The notes: generated by a model from the letters alone, not told the origin. Shown: positions 20,073-27,807, numbered from the stretch's first letter. The stretch: 64,000 nucleotides of DNA from Actinomadura rudentiformis (GCF_008923185.1 NZ_WBMT01000020.1:124001-188000); one strand, 5' to 3'. Program-made: numbers and translations.

Positions 20073-20975
20073 ATGGGCGCCAAGAAAAAGGGCAAAAAGG
20101 GCGCGGCGAAGGACGCGGTGAAGGATGCCGCCGAGCGCACGCCGTTCCGGGAGCTGCTGCGCTGCCCGCCGGGGCCGGTGGATCTGAGCGGGTTCGACAC
20201 GGCGGCGACACCCGGCGCGCCCGGCGGCAAGTCCGCCACCCGCGACGCCATGACCGGCCTCGGGCAGCGCGTCGCCGAACTCCAGGAGCAGTTGTACGCA
20301 TGCGCCCAGGTCGAAGGTGACCAGCGCAGGGTGCTGCTCGTTCTGCAGGGCATGGACACCTCGGGCAAGGGGGGCGTGGTCAAACACGTGGTGGGCGAGC
20401 TCAACCCCTACGGCTGCCAGGTGAAATCGTTCAAGGCTCCGACCAGGGAGGAGCTCAGCCACGATTTCCTGTGGCGGATCCGGAGGGCCTTGCCCCAGCC
20501 CGGCCATCTTGGCGTCTTCGACCGTTCGCACTACGAGGACGTGCTGATCGCCCGCGTGCGGGAACTGGTGCCGCGCCGCGTATGGGCGCGGCGCTACGGG
20601 ACCATCAACCGGTTCGAGGAACGGCTGGCCTTGGATGACTGCACCATCGTGAAGTGCTTCCTCCACATCTCTTCGGAGAAGCAGAAGGAACGTCTCATGG
20701 CGCGGCTTGAGGACTCGACCAAGCACTGGAAGTACAACCCGCAGGACGTCGAGGAACGCCGGCGCTGGGATGAGTACCAGCAGGCGTACTCGGCCGTGCT
20801 GGAGAAGTGCAACACCGAGGCGGCCCCCTGGTACGTGATCCCGTCCGACCGCAAGTGGTACCGCAACTACGCGATCATGATGTTGCTGATGGAGGTGTGC
20901 GAGGGGCTCGGCCCGCACTGGCCTCCGGGTGACTTCGACCTCGAGTCCGAGAAGGCTCGTGTGGCCGGCTCATAG
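20073..20975 (+). CDS. Polyphosphate kinase 2 family nucleotide phosphotransferase
   Basis: PPK2 enzymes move phosphate between polyphosphate and nucleotides. The 300-residue protein has a lysine-rich N-terminus (MGAKKKGKKGAAKD), Walker A GMDTSGKGG at 93-101, a lid region with paired Arg residues, and the FDRSHYEDVL motif that follows the Walker B strand. The single-domain length and the NPYGCQVKSFKAPT segment fit the class III-like subgroup, but the preferred nucleotide (AMP or ADP) cannot be told from sequence by eye. It stands alone on the plus strand between rsmB and a PAP2-like gene. Confidence 0.88.
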   Translation: MGAKKKGKKGAAKDAVKDAAERTPFRELLRCPPGPVDLSGFDTAATPGAPGGKSATRDAMTGLGQRVAELQEQLYACAQVEGDQRRVLLVLQGMDTSGKGGVVKHVVGELNPYGCQVKSFKAPTREELSHDFLWRIRRALPQPGHLGVFDRSHYEDVLIARVRELVPRRVWARRYGTINRFEERLALDDCTIVKCFLHISSEKQKERLMARLEDSTKHWKYNPQDVEERRRWDEYQQAYSAVLEKCNTEAAPWYVIPSDRKWYRNYAIMMLLMEVCEGLGPHWPPGDFDLESEKARVAGS

Positions 20976-20998
20976 CCCCGCGCCCGCTGGGTAGCCTC

Positions 20999-21022
20999 GA
21001 TGATTCGACCGATGATTCGACG
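20999..21022 (+). repeat. Twelve-base tandem repeat
   Basis: Two nearly exact copies of GATGATTCGACC lie in the 70-base gap between the PPK2 gene and the PAP2-like gene. No function is suggested. Confidence 0.6.
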
Positions 21023-21045
21023 GACGTGGACCTTGGGGGACCTTC

Positions 21046-21999
21046 GTGCTCACCGGATTCATGCAGCTGATCTCGTTCATCGGCAGCGCGGCGCTCTTCG
21101 TGCCACTGCTGGTGGTCGTCTTCTGGTGCGTGGACACCAGGCTGGGCGCCCGGCTGGCGGTGCTCATGTCGGTGAGCGGGCTGCTCAACAACGTTCTCAA
21201 GCTCACCTTCAATGAGCCCCGGCCGTTCTGGACCGACCCGTCCGTCACCGCGCACGAGGTGCGGGACTCGTTCGGCATGCCCTCGGGCCATGCGCAGAGT
21301 GCGGGGGCGCTCTACGGGTACCTGGCTCTCCGTTCGGTCCGCCGGGCCGTGTGGGCGATCGCGACCGTGATGGTGCTGATGATCGGCGTCTCGCGGGTCT
21401 ACCTGGGCGTGCACTCGGTCGGCCAGGTTCTGGCGGGCTGGGCCATCGGGCTGACGCTGGCGGTGCTGGCCCTGTGGGGTGCGCCGCGACTGGTGCCGCT
21501 GTGGGCGCGGCAGCCGCTCATGTTCCAGTTCGCGCTCAGCCTGGCGGTGTCGGGGCTGTGCCTGGCGGCCTCCTGGACCGCCGTGCGTTCTCTGGACGGA
21601 TGGCGGTGGCCCGAGCCCTGGGCTCGCGCGATCGTGGACGCGGGCGGCAGTCCCGAGCCGGTGAGCCAGTATGCGGGGGCCTCCGCGGCGGGCGCGCTGT
21701 TCGGAGTCCTCGCCGGACTCTCCTGCCTGAACGCGCGCGGCTGGTTCGAGACGGGAGGGGAGACCTGGCGGCGGCTGGCCCGGATCCCGGTCGGCGTCCT
21801 CGGAGTCGTGGTGATCTATGGGCTCGGGCTCCCGTTCGGCACCGCCGACCCGGTGCCCGGATTCGTGATCCAGGCGCTGCTGAGCCTGTGGGTGGCGGCC
21901 GGCGCGCCCGAGGCGTTCGTCCGGCTCGGGCTGGCCACCCGTTCCACCCCCCGCCCTCTCACCCGGCCGGGTGAGGAGCTCACGGAAACGCCGCTATAG
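21046..21999 (+). CDS. PAP2-superfamily membrane phosphatase-like protein
   Basis: PAP2 membrane enzymes remove phosphate from lipid or isoprenoid phosphates facing the outside. The 317-residue protein has about eight membrane helices. Motif 1 (K52...R59-P60 in KLTFNEPRP) and motif 2 (PSGH at 79-82) are intact. Motif 3 reads SRVYLGVHSVGQ: Arg117 and nucleophile His123 are present, but the Asp expected four residues after His is Gln127. The protein may be a variant subclass or have altered activity. GTG 21046 follows TTGGGGGA. rpe starts 12 bases after the stop. Confidence 0.8.
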   Translation: MLTGFMQLISFIGSAALFVPLLVVVFWCVDTRLGARLAVLMSVSGLLNNVLKLTFNEPRPFWTDPSVTAHEVRDSFGMPSGHAQSAGALYGYLALRSVRRAVWAIATVMVLMIGVSRVYLGVHSVGQVLAGWAIGLTLAVLALWGAPRLVPLWARQPLMFQFALSLAVSGLCLAASWTAVRSLDGWRWPEPWARAIVDAGGSPEPVSQYAGASAAGALFGVLAGLSCLNARGWFETGGETWRRLARIPVGVLGVVVIYGLGLPFGTADPVPGFVIQALLSLWVAAGAPEAFVRLGLATRSTPRPLTRPGEELTETPL

Positions 22000-22011
22000 A
22001 CTCGGGCCATC

Positions 22012-22689
22012 ATGGCTCCGCAGATCTCACCCAGCATCCTGTCCGCCGACTTCGCCAAGCTCGCCGACGACGTCGCGCTCATCTCCGACGCCGCCGACTG
22101 GGTGCACGTCGACGTGATGGACAACCACTTCGTGCCCAACCTGACCATCGGCCTGCCGGTGGTGGAGGCCCTGCTCAAGCACAGCGCGCTGCCGCTCGAC
22201 TGCCACCTCATGATCGAGGATCCCGACCGCTGGGCGCCGCAGTACGCCGAGGCCGGCGCCGGGAGCGTCACCATCCACGCCGAGGCCGCCAAGGCGCCGG
22301 TCCGCACGCTGCGGACGATCCGGGCGGCCGGGGCGCGCGCCGGGCTGGGCATCAACCCGGCCACCCCCGTCGAGCCGTACGAGGACCTCCTCGGCGAGAT
22401 CGACATGCTCCTCCTCATGACGGTCGAGCCGGGCTTCGGCGGGCAGAAGTTCCTCGACGTGGTGCTGCCCAAGGTGCGCCGAGCCCGGAAGATGATCGAG
22501 GGCCGCGACCTGTGGTTGCAGGTCGACGGCGGCGTGAGCGCCGAGACGATCGAGCGGTGCGCCGAGGCGGGCGCGGACGTCTTCGTCGCGGGCAACGCCG
22601 TCTACGGGGCCGACGACCCCGCCGAGGCGGTGCGGGCGCTCCGCGGCAAGGCCCAGCAGGCCACCGACTCCGCCGCATGGGCACTGTGA
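22012..22689 (+). CDS. rpe: Ribulose-phosphate 3-epimerase
   Basis: Rpe interconverts ribulose 5-phosphate and xylulose 5-phosphate in the pentose phosphate pathway. The 225-residue TIM-barrel protein has the metal-binding and catalytic segments SILSADFAKL, VDVMDNHFVPNLTIG, DCHLMI and TVEPGFGGQKF, and the phosphate-binding VDGGV. Length and order are typical. Its 3' end overlaps the start of the HAD gene by 13 bases, or by 4 if that gene uses its second start. Confidence 0.96.
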   Translation: MAPQISPSILSADFAKLADDVALISDAADWVHVDVMDNHFVPNLTIGLPVVEALLKHSALPLDCHLMIEDPDRWAPQYAEAGAGSVTIHAEAAKAPVRTLRTIRAAGARAGLGINPATPVEPYEDLLGEIDMLLLMTVEPGFGGQKFLDVVLPKVRRARKMIEGRDLWLQVDGGVSAETIERCAEAGADVFVAGNAVYGADDPAEAVRALRGKAQQATDSAAWAL

Positions 22690-23330
22690 TCCCCTGCTCG
22701 GCGGTCCTGTTCGACACCGACGGAACGCTCGTCGACTCGACCCCGCTGATCGAACGTGCCGCCCACGCCTGGGCCGGCGGCTACGGCATCGACGCGGAGG
22801 AGTTCCTGGCGGGCGCTCACGGCCGCCGTACCAGCGACCGGATCGCCGAGTTCCTGCCACCTCTGGAGGTCCGCGCGGCCACCGAACGCCTGGACGCCCT
22901 GGAGGCCGAGCTTCTCGCCGAGGGCGGCGTGGTGGCGCTGCCGGGCGTGCTGGATCTGCTGAACGCGATGAACGGCCTGCCCTGGGCCATCGTGACCTCG
23001 ATGGACACCGGCCAGCTGCGAGCACGCACACAGATTGCCGGCGTGCCGCTGCCCGAGGTCATCGTGACCGCCGACGATGTCACGCACGGCAAGCCGGACC
23101 CCGAGGGCTACCTGCTGGCCGCCCGCCGCCTGGGGGTACCGCCAGAGGAGTGCGCCGTCATCGAGGACGCCCCCGCGGGCATCCGCGCGGGCAAGGCGGC
23201 CGGTGCCACCGTCATCGCCGTCACCACCAGCCACCCGTCCGGCGACCTGGCCGAGGCCGACCTGATCCTTCCCGACCTGGCATCGGTCAGAGCCACCCGG
23301 ACCGGCTTGGTCCTGCCCGAAAACAACTGA
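22677..23330 (+). CDS. HAD-superfamily sugar phosphatase
   Basis: This 217-residue protein is a haloacid dehalogenase-type phosphatase of the beta-phosphoglucomutase / sugar-phosphatase subgroup. Motif I FDTDGTLVDS carries nucleophile Asp13 and Asp15. Motif II is in AIVTSMDTGQL. Motif III Lys lies in THGKPDPEGYL and motif IV acids in VIEDAPAGI. A small helical cap (about residues 18-90) suggests a soluble sugar-phosphate substrate. The ATG at 22677 overlaps rpe; GTG 22686, in a GTGA overlap with the rpe stop, is an equally good start. The pairing with rpe suggests a pentose or hexose phosphate substrate (inference). Confidence 0.85.
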   Translation: MGTVIPCSAVLFDTDGTLVDSTPLIERAAHAWAGGYGIDAEEFLAGAHGRRTSDRIAEFLPPLEVRAATERLDALEAELLAEGGVVALPGVLDLLNAMNGLPWAIVTSMDTGQLRARTQIAGVPLPEVIVTADDVTHGKPDPEGYLLAARRLGVPPEECAVIEDAPAGIRAGKAAGATVIAVTTSHPSGDLAEADLILPDLASVRATRTGLVLPENN

Positions 23331-23367
23331 GGAGGCGGCCGCAGCCGCAGTCGGCTGTCGGCTGGGG

Positions 23368-23829
23368 TCACTGGCGGGGGTCGCAGCTTGCGTGCCAGTC
23401 GGCTGGTACGAGGGACTTGAGCAGGTCGCGCAGGGCGAGCCGATCGCGTTCGGGGAGATCGAAGACCTCGTCCGCGCTGCGGGCGCTCTCGGCGAGGAGG
23501 GCAGCCCGCCTGCGCTCGCCCTCCTCGGTCAGCACGAGGTGTTTGACCCGTCTGTCGGCAGGGTCGGGCTGGCGCGTGACCAGGCCGCGTCGCTCCAGGC
23601 CGTCCACGATGCCGGTGACGTTGGAGGCGTCACAGGCCAGGACCTCCGCGAGGTCGCGCATGCGCGCGGAACCCTCCAGCGAGGCGAGCGCCTGCGCCTG
23701 CGTGGGCGGCAGGTCCAGCTCGGCGGCGGTACGGGTGAAACCCTCGCGCAGCCGCCCGGCGACCTGGAAGACGAGCTCCAGAAGCTCACGGCTGGTCGGG
23801 CTGCTCTCGGCGTGCATGTCTCCGATCAT
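23368..23829 (-). CDS. MarR-family transcriptional regulator
   Basis: This is a 153-residue winged-helix MarR repressor-type protein. The DNA-binding core runs LPPTQAQALASLEG... to DASNVTGIVDGLERRGLV, with the wing RQPDPADRRVKHLVLTEEG and C-terminal dimerisation helices. The longest frame begins in the operator itself (TTG 23889), so a downstream ATG is more likely: 23829, or 23817. It is divergent from a small membrane protein, and two copies of one 13-bp palindrome lie between them, so it most likely represses both its own gene and that neighbour. The ligand is unknown. Confidence 0.85.
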   Translation of the reverse strand: MIGDMHAESSPTSRELLELVFQVAGRLREGFTRTAAELDLPPTQAQALASLEGSARMRDLAEVLACDASNVTGIVDGLERRGLVTRQPDPADRRVKHLVLTEEGERRRAALLAESARSADEVFDLPERDRLALRDLLKSLVPADWHASCDPRQ

Positions 23830-23854
23830 ATGCAGCCGTTGGTGCACTCGAATG

Positions 23855-23867
23855 TTGAGGTACTCAA
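23855..23867. promoter_or_regulatory. Palindromic operator, copy 1, between marR and membrane-protein gene
   Basis: TTGAGGTACTCAA is a perfect TTGAG-N3-CTCAA palindrome. Its left half overlaps the -35 element of the rightward promoter. It is 38 bases, centre to centre, from a second copy, which places the two on nearly the same DNA face. Confidence 0.75.
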
Positions 23868-23883
23868 GTATTTCCTTTATGCT
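23855..23883 (+). promoter_or_regulatory. Candidate promoter for the DUF6069-like gene
   Basis: TTGAGG at 23855-23860 and TATGCT at 23878-23883 are separated by exactly 17 bases. The start point would fall near 23890, just before operator copy 2. The reverse strand offers a mirrored candidate for marR (TTGAGC, then CATAAA). Confidence 0.5.
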
Positions 23884-23892
23884 CCTCAAAGG

Positions 23893-23905
23893 TTGAGGTG
23901 CTCAA
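23893..23905. promoter_or_regulatory. Palindromic operator, copy 2
   Basis: TTGAGGTGCTCAA matches copy 1 except for one spacer base. It would cover the start of the rightward transcript and the -35 of the leftward one. A lone half-site (TTGAGGAGC on the minus strand) lies at 23881-23889 between the two. Confidence 0.75.
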
Positions 23906-23930
23906 CAATGTCGGATCCCAGGGAGTGCGG

Positions 23931-24356
23931 ATGGTCACGGAGACACGGCGGGGGACGGGAGCGCGGCTGCGCGCCAGGTTCATCACGGTGGTGGCGACGG
24001 TGCTCGCCACGGTGGCGGTCTGGGCGGTCGCCGCGCTGGCGTTCGGGCAGGACGACCTCGTCGTCCAGCAGCCGGGCCGAGAGGCGATGGAACTCGGAGC
24101 CGGGCAGATGGTGTTCTTCTCGTTCGTTCCGGCTCTGCTGGGCTGGGCGTTCCTCGCGGTGCTGGAACGGTTCGTCCCGGCCCAGGCCCGGGTCGTCTGG
24201 ACGGTCGTGGCCTCCGGCATCTTGGTGCTCTCGTTCGTGCCGGTACTGCAGGTCGAGGCCACCGACGGCACGAAGGTCACGCTCGCCCTGCTCCACCTGG
24301 TGGTCGGCGCAGTCCTCATTCCGGGCTTCTGGCGTACAGGGGGCAGGCCCGAGTGA
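23931..24356 (+). CDS. Small four-helix membrane protein, DUF6069-like
   Basis: The 141-residue protein has four membrane segments (TVVATVLATVAVWAVAALAF; FFSFVPALLGWAFLAVLERF; VVWTVVASGILVLSFVPVL; LALLHLVVGAVLIPGFW). This resembles the actinobacterial DUF6069 family, whose function is unknown. ATG 23931 was chosen because GGGAG lies six bases upstream; the open frame extends back only into the operator. It is probably controlled by the divergent MarR protein. It converges on the DoxX gene across a perfect 13-bp hairpin. Confidence 0.75.
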   Translation: MVTETRRGTGARLRARFITVVATVLATVAVWAVAALAFGQDDLVVQQPGREAMELGAGQMVFFSFVPALLGWAFLAVLERFVPAQARVVWTVVASGILVLSFVPVLQVEATDGTKVTLALLHLVVGAVLIPGFWRTGGRPE

Positions 24357-24363
24357 CGCATGG

Positions 24364-24392
24364 CGCCGGCGGCGGTCTCACCGCCGCCGGCG
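24364..24392. terminator. Bidirectional stem-loop between convergent genes
   Basis: CGCCGGCGGCGGT at 24364-24376 pairs perfectly over 13 bases with 24380-24392, leaving a three-base loop. It sits in the 44-base gap between two convergent stop codons, so it can serve both transcripts. Confidence 0.8.
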
Positions 24393-24400
24393 TGTGCGGG

Positions 24401-24808
24401 TCAGAAGAGCGGGCCGACGAGATTGAGTCCGGGGTGGGCGTCCGAGGCGTACAGGGCGAAGAGTCCGAGTGCGCCGCCCGCCAGTGACACGTCCTTGCTG
24501 AACTGGATCTGCTCCATCTGGCGCGTTTCGGGGTCGTCCTGCTTCCAGAAGTCATGGAAGAGGACCGCCGTCAGCACCAGGAACGGGACGAACGCCAGGG
24601 CGGCGAGGTCCGGCCAGATGCCCAGAATGAGCAGGACCGAGGCCACTCCGACGTAGACGCCGGAGACCTGCACCGCGAGCTTGGGCTGAGGGAGCTTCTT
24701 GCTGGCGGCGTAACCCGCCATGGCATCGGCCGATGTCAGGTGACCCATCGTGGCGCCGAGGAAGACGACCGTGAAGAGGATGCGGCCGATCAGTGCGATG
24801 ACGTCCAT
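24401..24808 (-). CDS. DoxX-family membrane protein
   Basis: The 135-residue protein has four membrane helices and the DoxX features LIGRILFTVVFLGATMGHL at the start and FHDFWKQDDPE before the last helix. DoxX-like proteins are linked to redox or thiol stress in some bacteria; the role here is unknown. ATG 24808 is preceded by GGGAGGAATCG, a strong ribosome site, so it is preferred over ATG 24829. It is divergent from the riboflavin operon and shares its upstream region, which contains a TetR-like palindrome. Confidence 0.85.
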   Translation of the reverse strand: MDVIALIGRILFTVVFLGATMGHLTSADAMAGYAASKKLPQPKLAVQVSGVYVGVASVLLILGIWPDLAALAFVPFLVLTAVLFHDFWKQDDPETRQMEQIQFSKDVSLAGGALGLFALYASDAHPGLNLVGPLF

Positions 24809-24901
24809 CGATTCCTCCCGGAGGATCATCGTGTGCCCCTTTTACCCACGCTTTGCGATCGTTAACGCCGGAAGTTGAAGATTGAACGACGGATGATACA
24901 A

Positions 24902-24921
24902 CCTAACGAGCGCTTGGTTGG
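24902..24921. promoter_or_regulatory. TetR-type palindrome upstream of DoxX and rib genes
   Basis: CCTAACGAGCGCTTGGTTGG is an imperfect 20-bp palindrome centred on AGCGCT, symmetric at 14 of 20 positions. It resembles operators of actinomycete TetR-family repressors. It is 93 bases before the DoxX start on one side and about 80 before the FMN riboswitch on the other. No TetR gene is in the window, so the regulator is unknown. Confidence 0.45.
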
Positions 24922-24998
24922 CCAAATGTGGCCGTGGGCATCCTCACATACAGCGGGGAATGCAATGCATGGCACACTGGTTGCCAAGCAGTGAAACG

Positions 24999-25124
24999 CG
25001 TGCTCCGGGGTCGGTGAAATTCCGAACCGGCGGTGACAGTCCGCGACCCGGCCGAAGCCATCGGCCGGTTGACCCGGTGGAACTCCGGGACCGACGGTTA
25101 AAGTCCGGATGGGAGGCAGCGCGC
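24999..25124 (+). ncRNA. FMN riboswitch (RFN element)
   Basis: The leader contains the conserved RFN segments in order: GGGGTCGGTGAAATTCCGAA, then CCGGCGGTGACAGTCCGCGA, a variable GGCCGAAGCCATCGGCC stem, and the GGAACTCCGGGACCGACGGT and AGTCCGGATGGGAGG blocks. It lies 85 bases before the ribE ATG and is followed by a stem-loop, the usual arrangement for FMN-controlled repression of riboflavin synthesis and transport. Exact ends are approximate. Confidence 0.95.
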
Positions 25125-25128
25125 TGTA

Positions 25129-25148
25129 CGCCCCTGGATTCAGGGGCG
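25129..25148 (+). terminator. Stem-loop following the FMN riboswitch
   Basis: CGCCCCTG (25129-25136) pairs with CAGGGGCG (25141-25148) around a four-base loop and is followed by a T-rich stretch. It is probably the expression platform, an attenuator that forms when FMN is bound. Confidence 0.7.
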
Positions 25149-25208
25149 CTGTGTTTCGTCGTACGTCCCCGGAGCCCCTATGCACAGGCATATGAGGAGG
25201 CCCGGGAG

Positions 25209-25856
25209 ATGTTCACCGGCATCGTCGAGGAGCTCGGCGAGATCGAGGCCATCGAGTCCGTATCGGACTCGGTGAAGCTGACGATCCGCGGTCCGCTCGT
25301 CACCCAGGACGCCGTGCACGGCGCCTCGATCGCGGTCAACGGCGTCTGCCTCACGGTCGTCGACGTCAAGGACGAGACGTTCACCGCGGACGTCATCCAG
25401 GAGACCCTCGACAAGTCCAGCCTCGGCGCGCTGGAGCCCGGCTCGCGCGTCAACCTCGAACGTCCCGTGCGCCTGGCCGACCGCCTCGGCGGCCACCTGG
25501 TCCAGGGCCACGTGGACGGCGTCGGCCAGATCATCTCGCGTGAGCCGGGGGAGCGCTGGGACGTCGTCACGTTCTCGCTCCCCTCGCATCTGAGTCGCTA
25601 CCTGGTCGACAAGGGCTCGATCACCATCGACGGCATCAGCCTCACCGTGGTCGAGGCGGGCGCCGACCGCTTCAGCGTGGCGCTCATCCCCACCACGCTC
25701 TCCCTCACCACGCTCGGCCACAAGAAGCCCGGCGACCCGGTCAATCTCGAGGTCGACGTGGTCGCCAAGTACGTGGAGCGCATGCTCGTGCCGGAGGCGC
25801 GCACTGGGCACAGCGGTGAGCGCCTCGGAGGCGCTGCGGCCGGTGGTGCCGCGTGA
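25209..25856 (+). CDS. ribE: Riboflavin synthase alpha chain
   Basis: This enzyme dismutates two lumazine molecules to riboflavin. The 215-residue protein starts MFTGIVEELGEI and has the two internally repeated lumazine-binding barrels (ASIAVNGVCLTVVDV in the first, GSITIDGISLTVVEAG in the second). ATG 25209 is preceded by GAGGAGG; the open frame upstream runs through the riboswitch. The stop TGA overlaps the GTG of ribM (GTGA). First gene of the riboswitch-controlled operon ribE-ribM-ribBA-ribH. Confidence 0.96.
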   Translation: MFTGIVEELGEIEAIESVSDSVKLTIRGPLVTQDAVHGASIAVNGVCLTVVDVKDETFTADVIQETLDKSSLGALEPGSRVNLERPVRLADRLGGHLVQGHVDGVGQIISREPGERWDVVTFSLPSHLSRYLVDKGSITIDGISLTVVEAGADRFSVALIPTTLSLTTLGHKKPGDPVNLEVDVVAKYVERMLVPEARTGHSGERLGGAAAGGAA

Positions 25857-26500
25857 ACTGGCTGAACGCGAGCTTCACGCTCTTCGGCGAGCACATTCTG
25901 TGGACCGATCTCATCGGCAACGCGCTCTCGCTCGCCGTCGTGTGGCTCGCCATGCGCAAGACCATCTGGACCTGGCCGGTGCAGCTGACCGGCGCCCTGC
26001 TGCTGCTCGCCGCGTCCTGGCACGCGGCGGCTCCCGGTAACGCGCTCAAGCAGGTGCTCTTCATCGGGCTGGCGCTCTTCGGCTGGTGGAGCTGGTCGCG
26101 CGGCAAACGTTCGGACCACGGGCTGGTGGTGCGCCAGGCGACGCTCCGCGAACGCCTCGTGCTGCTGGCCGCGCTGGCGATCGGCACCACGGTCGTGGCG
26201 CAGTTGTTCATCCACCTCGACTGGCTCAAGGTGGCCTGGTCCCCGTGGGCGAACGCCTACATCTTCGTCGGCAGCGCGGTCGCGACGTTCGCCCAGAGCC
26301 GCGCCCTGGTCGACTTCTGGATCATCTGGGTGCTCGTGGACCTGGTCGGGGTGCCGCTGGCGCTCAAGTCCGGGCTGTACGTCTCGGCGGCGGTCTACGG
26401 GATCTTCTTCGTCATGGTGATGGTCGGGTTGCGCAACTGGCTCCGGGAGGCCCGGGGCCAGGTGCGGACGAGCCCACGGAACAAGGCGGTGACCGCATGA
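25853..26500 (+). CDS. ribM: PnuC-like riboflavin transporter RibM
   Basis: The 215-residue membrane protein has about seven hydrophobic helices and resembles PnuC nicotinamide riboside transporters (LFIGLALFGWWSWSRGK; SRALVDFWIIWVLVDLVGVPL). PnuC relatives inside FMN-riboswitch operons of Streptomyces and Corynebacterium are the riboflavin importer RibM/PnuX. The gene order here, riboflavin synthase-ribM-ribBA-ribH, matches the Streptomyces davaonensis operon as I recall it. GTG start in a four-base overlap with ribE; its stop overlaps the ribBA ATG (ATGA). Substrate assignment rests on context. Confidence 0.88.
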   Translation: MNWLNASFTLFGEHILWTDLIGNALSLAVVWLAMRKTIWTWPVQLTGALLLLAASWHAAAPGNALKQVLFIGLALFGWWSWSRGKRSDHGLVVRQATLRERLVLLAALAIGTTVVAQLFIHLDWLKVAWSPWANAYIFVGSAVATFAQSRALVDFWIIWVLVDLVGVPLALKSGLYVSAAVYGIFFVMVMVGLRNWLREARGQVRTSPRNKAVTA

Positions 26501-27807
26501 GCGGCAGCGACAGCACGATCAGCAACGACGTGAGCAGCGACGACGTGATCAGTGACGACACGGCCGGCGACGACGTGATCAGCGACGTGGTCGGCGACAA
26601 CGGGATCTTCGACTCGATCGAGGACGCGATCGCCGACATCGCGGCCGGCAAGCCGGTGGTGGTGGTCGACGACGAGGACCGCGAGAACGAGGGCGACATC
26701 ATCTTCGCGGCGGCCAAGTCGACGCCCGAGCTCCTGGCGTTCACCATCCGCTACACCAGCGGTGTGATCTGCGTGCCGATGGAGGGTGCCGACCTCGACC
26801 GGCTGCAGATCCCGCTGATGACCGCGCAGAACAACGAGCGCATGCGCACCGCCTACACGGTCAGCGTCGACGCCCGCGACGGGGTGGCCACGGGGATCTC
26901 GGCGGCCGACCGCGCCAAGACGATCCGTACGCTGTGCGACTCGGCGACGGAACCGTACGAGCTGGTGCGGCCCGGTCACATCTTCCCCCTGCGCTACCAC
27001 CCGGGTGGCGTGCTGCGCCGCCGTGGCCACACCGAGGCCTCGGTCGACCTCGCCCGGCTGGCCGGCCTGCACCCGTCCGGCGTCCTGGCCGAGGTGGTCA
27101 ACGACGACGGCACCATGGCCCGCCTGCCCGAGCTCCAGGTGTTCGCCAAGGAGCACGGTCTCAAGCTGATCTCCATCGAGCAGCTCGTCGAATACCGCAA
27201 GCGCACCGAGTCGATGGTCCAGCGGGTCGTGGAGACCCGGCTGCCCAACCGCTTCGGCATGTGGCGCGCGGTGGGCTTCGCCAGCGCCATCGACGGCGGC
27301 GAGCACGTCGCCATGGTCTACGGCGACCTGAGTGACGGCGAGGACGTGCTGATCCGCGCCCACTCCGAGTGCCTCACCGGCGACGTGCTGCACTCCGACC
27401 GCTGCGACTGCGGCACCCAGCTGGACGCGGCCATGGAACGCATCAGCGCCGAGGGCCGCGGCGTCGTCCTCTACCTGCGCGGGCATGAGGGCCGGGGGAT
27501 CGGCCTGCTGTCCAAGCTTCGGGCGTACGCGCTGCAGGACAACGGCTCCGACACCGTGGACGCCAACCTGGAGCTCGGCCTGCCCGCCGACGCGCGCGAG
27601 TACTCCAATGCCGCCCAGATGTTGCTCGACCTCGGCGTACGCTCGATCCGGGTGCTCACCAACAACCCGGCCAAGCTCCAGGGCCTGGCGGGCTTCGGCC
27701 TGGAGGTCCGGGGCAGGGAGCCCATGCCGGTCGTGGTGACCGAGCACAACCGCCGTTACCTGACGGTCAAGCGGGACCGTCTCGGACACCAGATCGAGGG
27801 CCTCTGA
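26497..27807 (+). CDS. ribBA: Bifunctional DHBP synthase / GTP cyclohydrolase II
   Basis: RibBA makes both riboflavin precursors: 3,4-dihydroxybutanone 4-phosphate from ribulose 5-phosphate, and the pyrimidine from GTP. The 436-residue protein has the RibB site DDEDRENEGDI. Its RibA domain carries zinc Cys residues in SECLTGDVLHSDRCDCG and the RGHEGRGIGL motif. The first 35 residues are an unusual acidic extension of repeated (D)DVISD units. ATG 26497 lies in an ATGA overlap with ribM, which supports the extended start. The stop overlaps the ribH start (TGATG). Confidence 0.95.
   Translation: MSGSDSTISNDVSSDDVISDDTAGDDVISDVVGDNGIFDSIEDAIADIAAGKPVVVVDDEDRENEGDIIFAAAKSTPELLAFTIRYTSGVICVPMEGADLDRLQIPLMTAQNNERMRTAYTVSVDARDGVATGISAADRAKTIRTLCDSATEPYELVRPGHIFPLRYHPGGVLRRRGHTEASVDLARLAGLHPSGVLAEVVNDDGTMARLPELQVFAKEHGLKLISIEQLVEYRKRTESMVQRVVETRLPNRFGMWRAVGFASAIDGGEHVAMVYGDLSDGEDVLIRAHSECLTGDVLHSDRCDCGTQLDAAMERISAEGRGVVLYLRGHEGRGIGLLSKLRAYALQDNGSDTVDANLELGLPADAREYSNAAQMLLDLGVRSIRVLTNNPAKLQGLAGFGLEVRGREPMPVVVTEHNRRYLTVKRDRLGHQIEGL
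26538..26595 (+). repeat. In-frame imperfect repeat encoding the RibBA acidic leader
   Basis: The unit GACGACGTGATCAG recurs three times with variations, giving DDVISDDTAGDDVISDVV. It falls before the conserved RibB fold. Confidence 0.6.

Noticed and set aside
25853..26500. Nicotinamide riboside transporter PnuC
   Set aside because: The fold fits, but the position inside an FMN-riboswitch riboflavin operon favours the RibM riboflavin importer.
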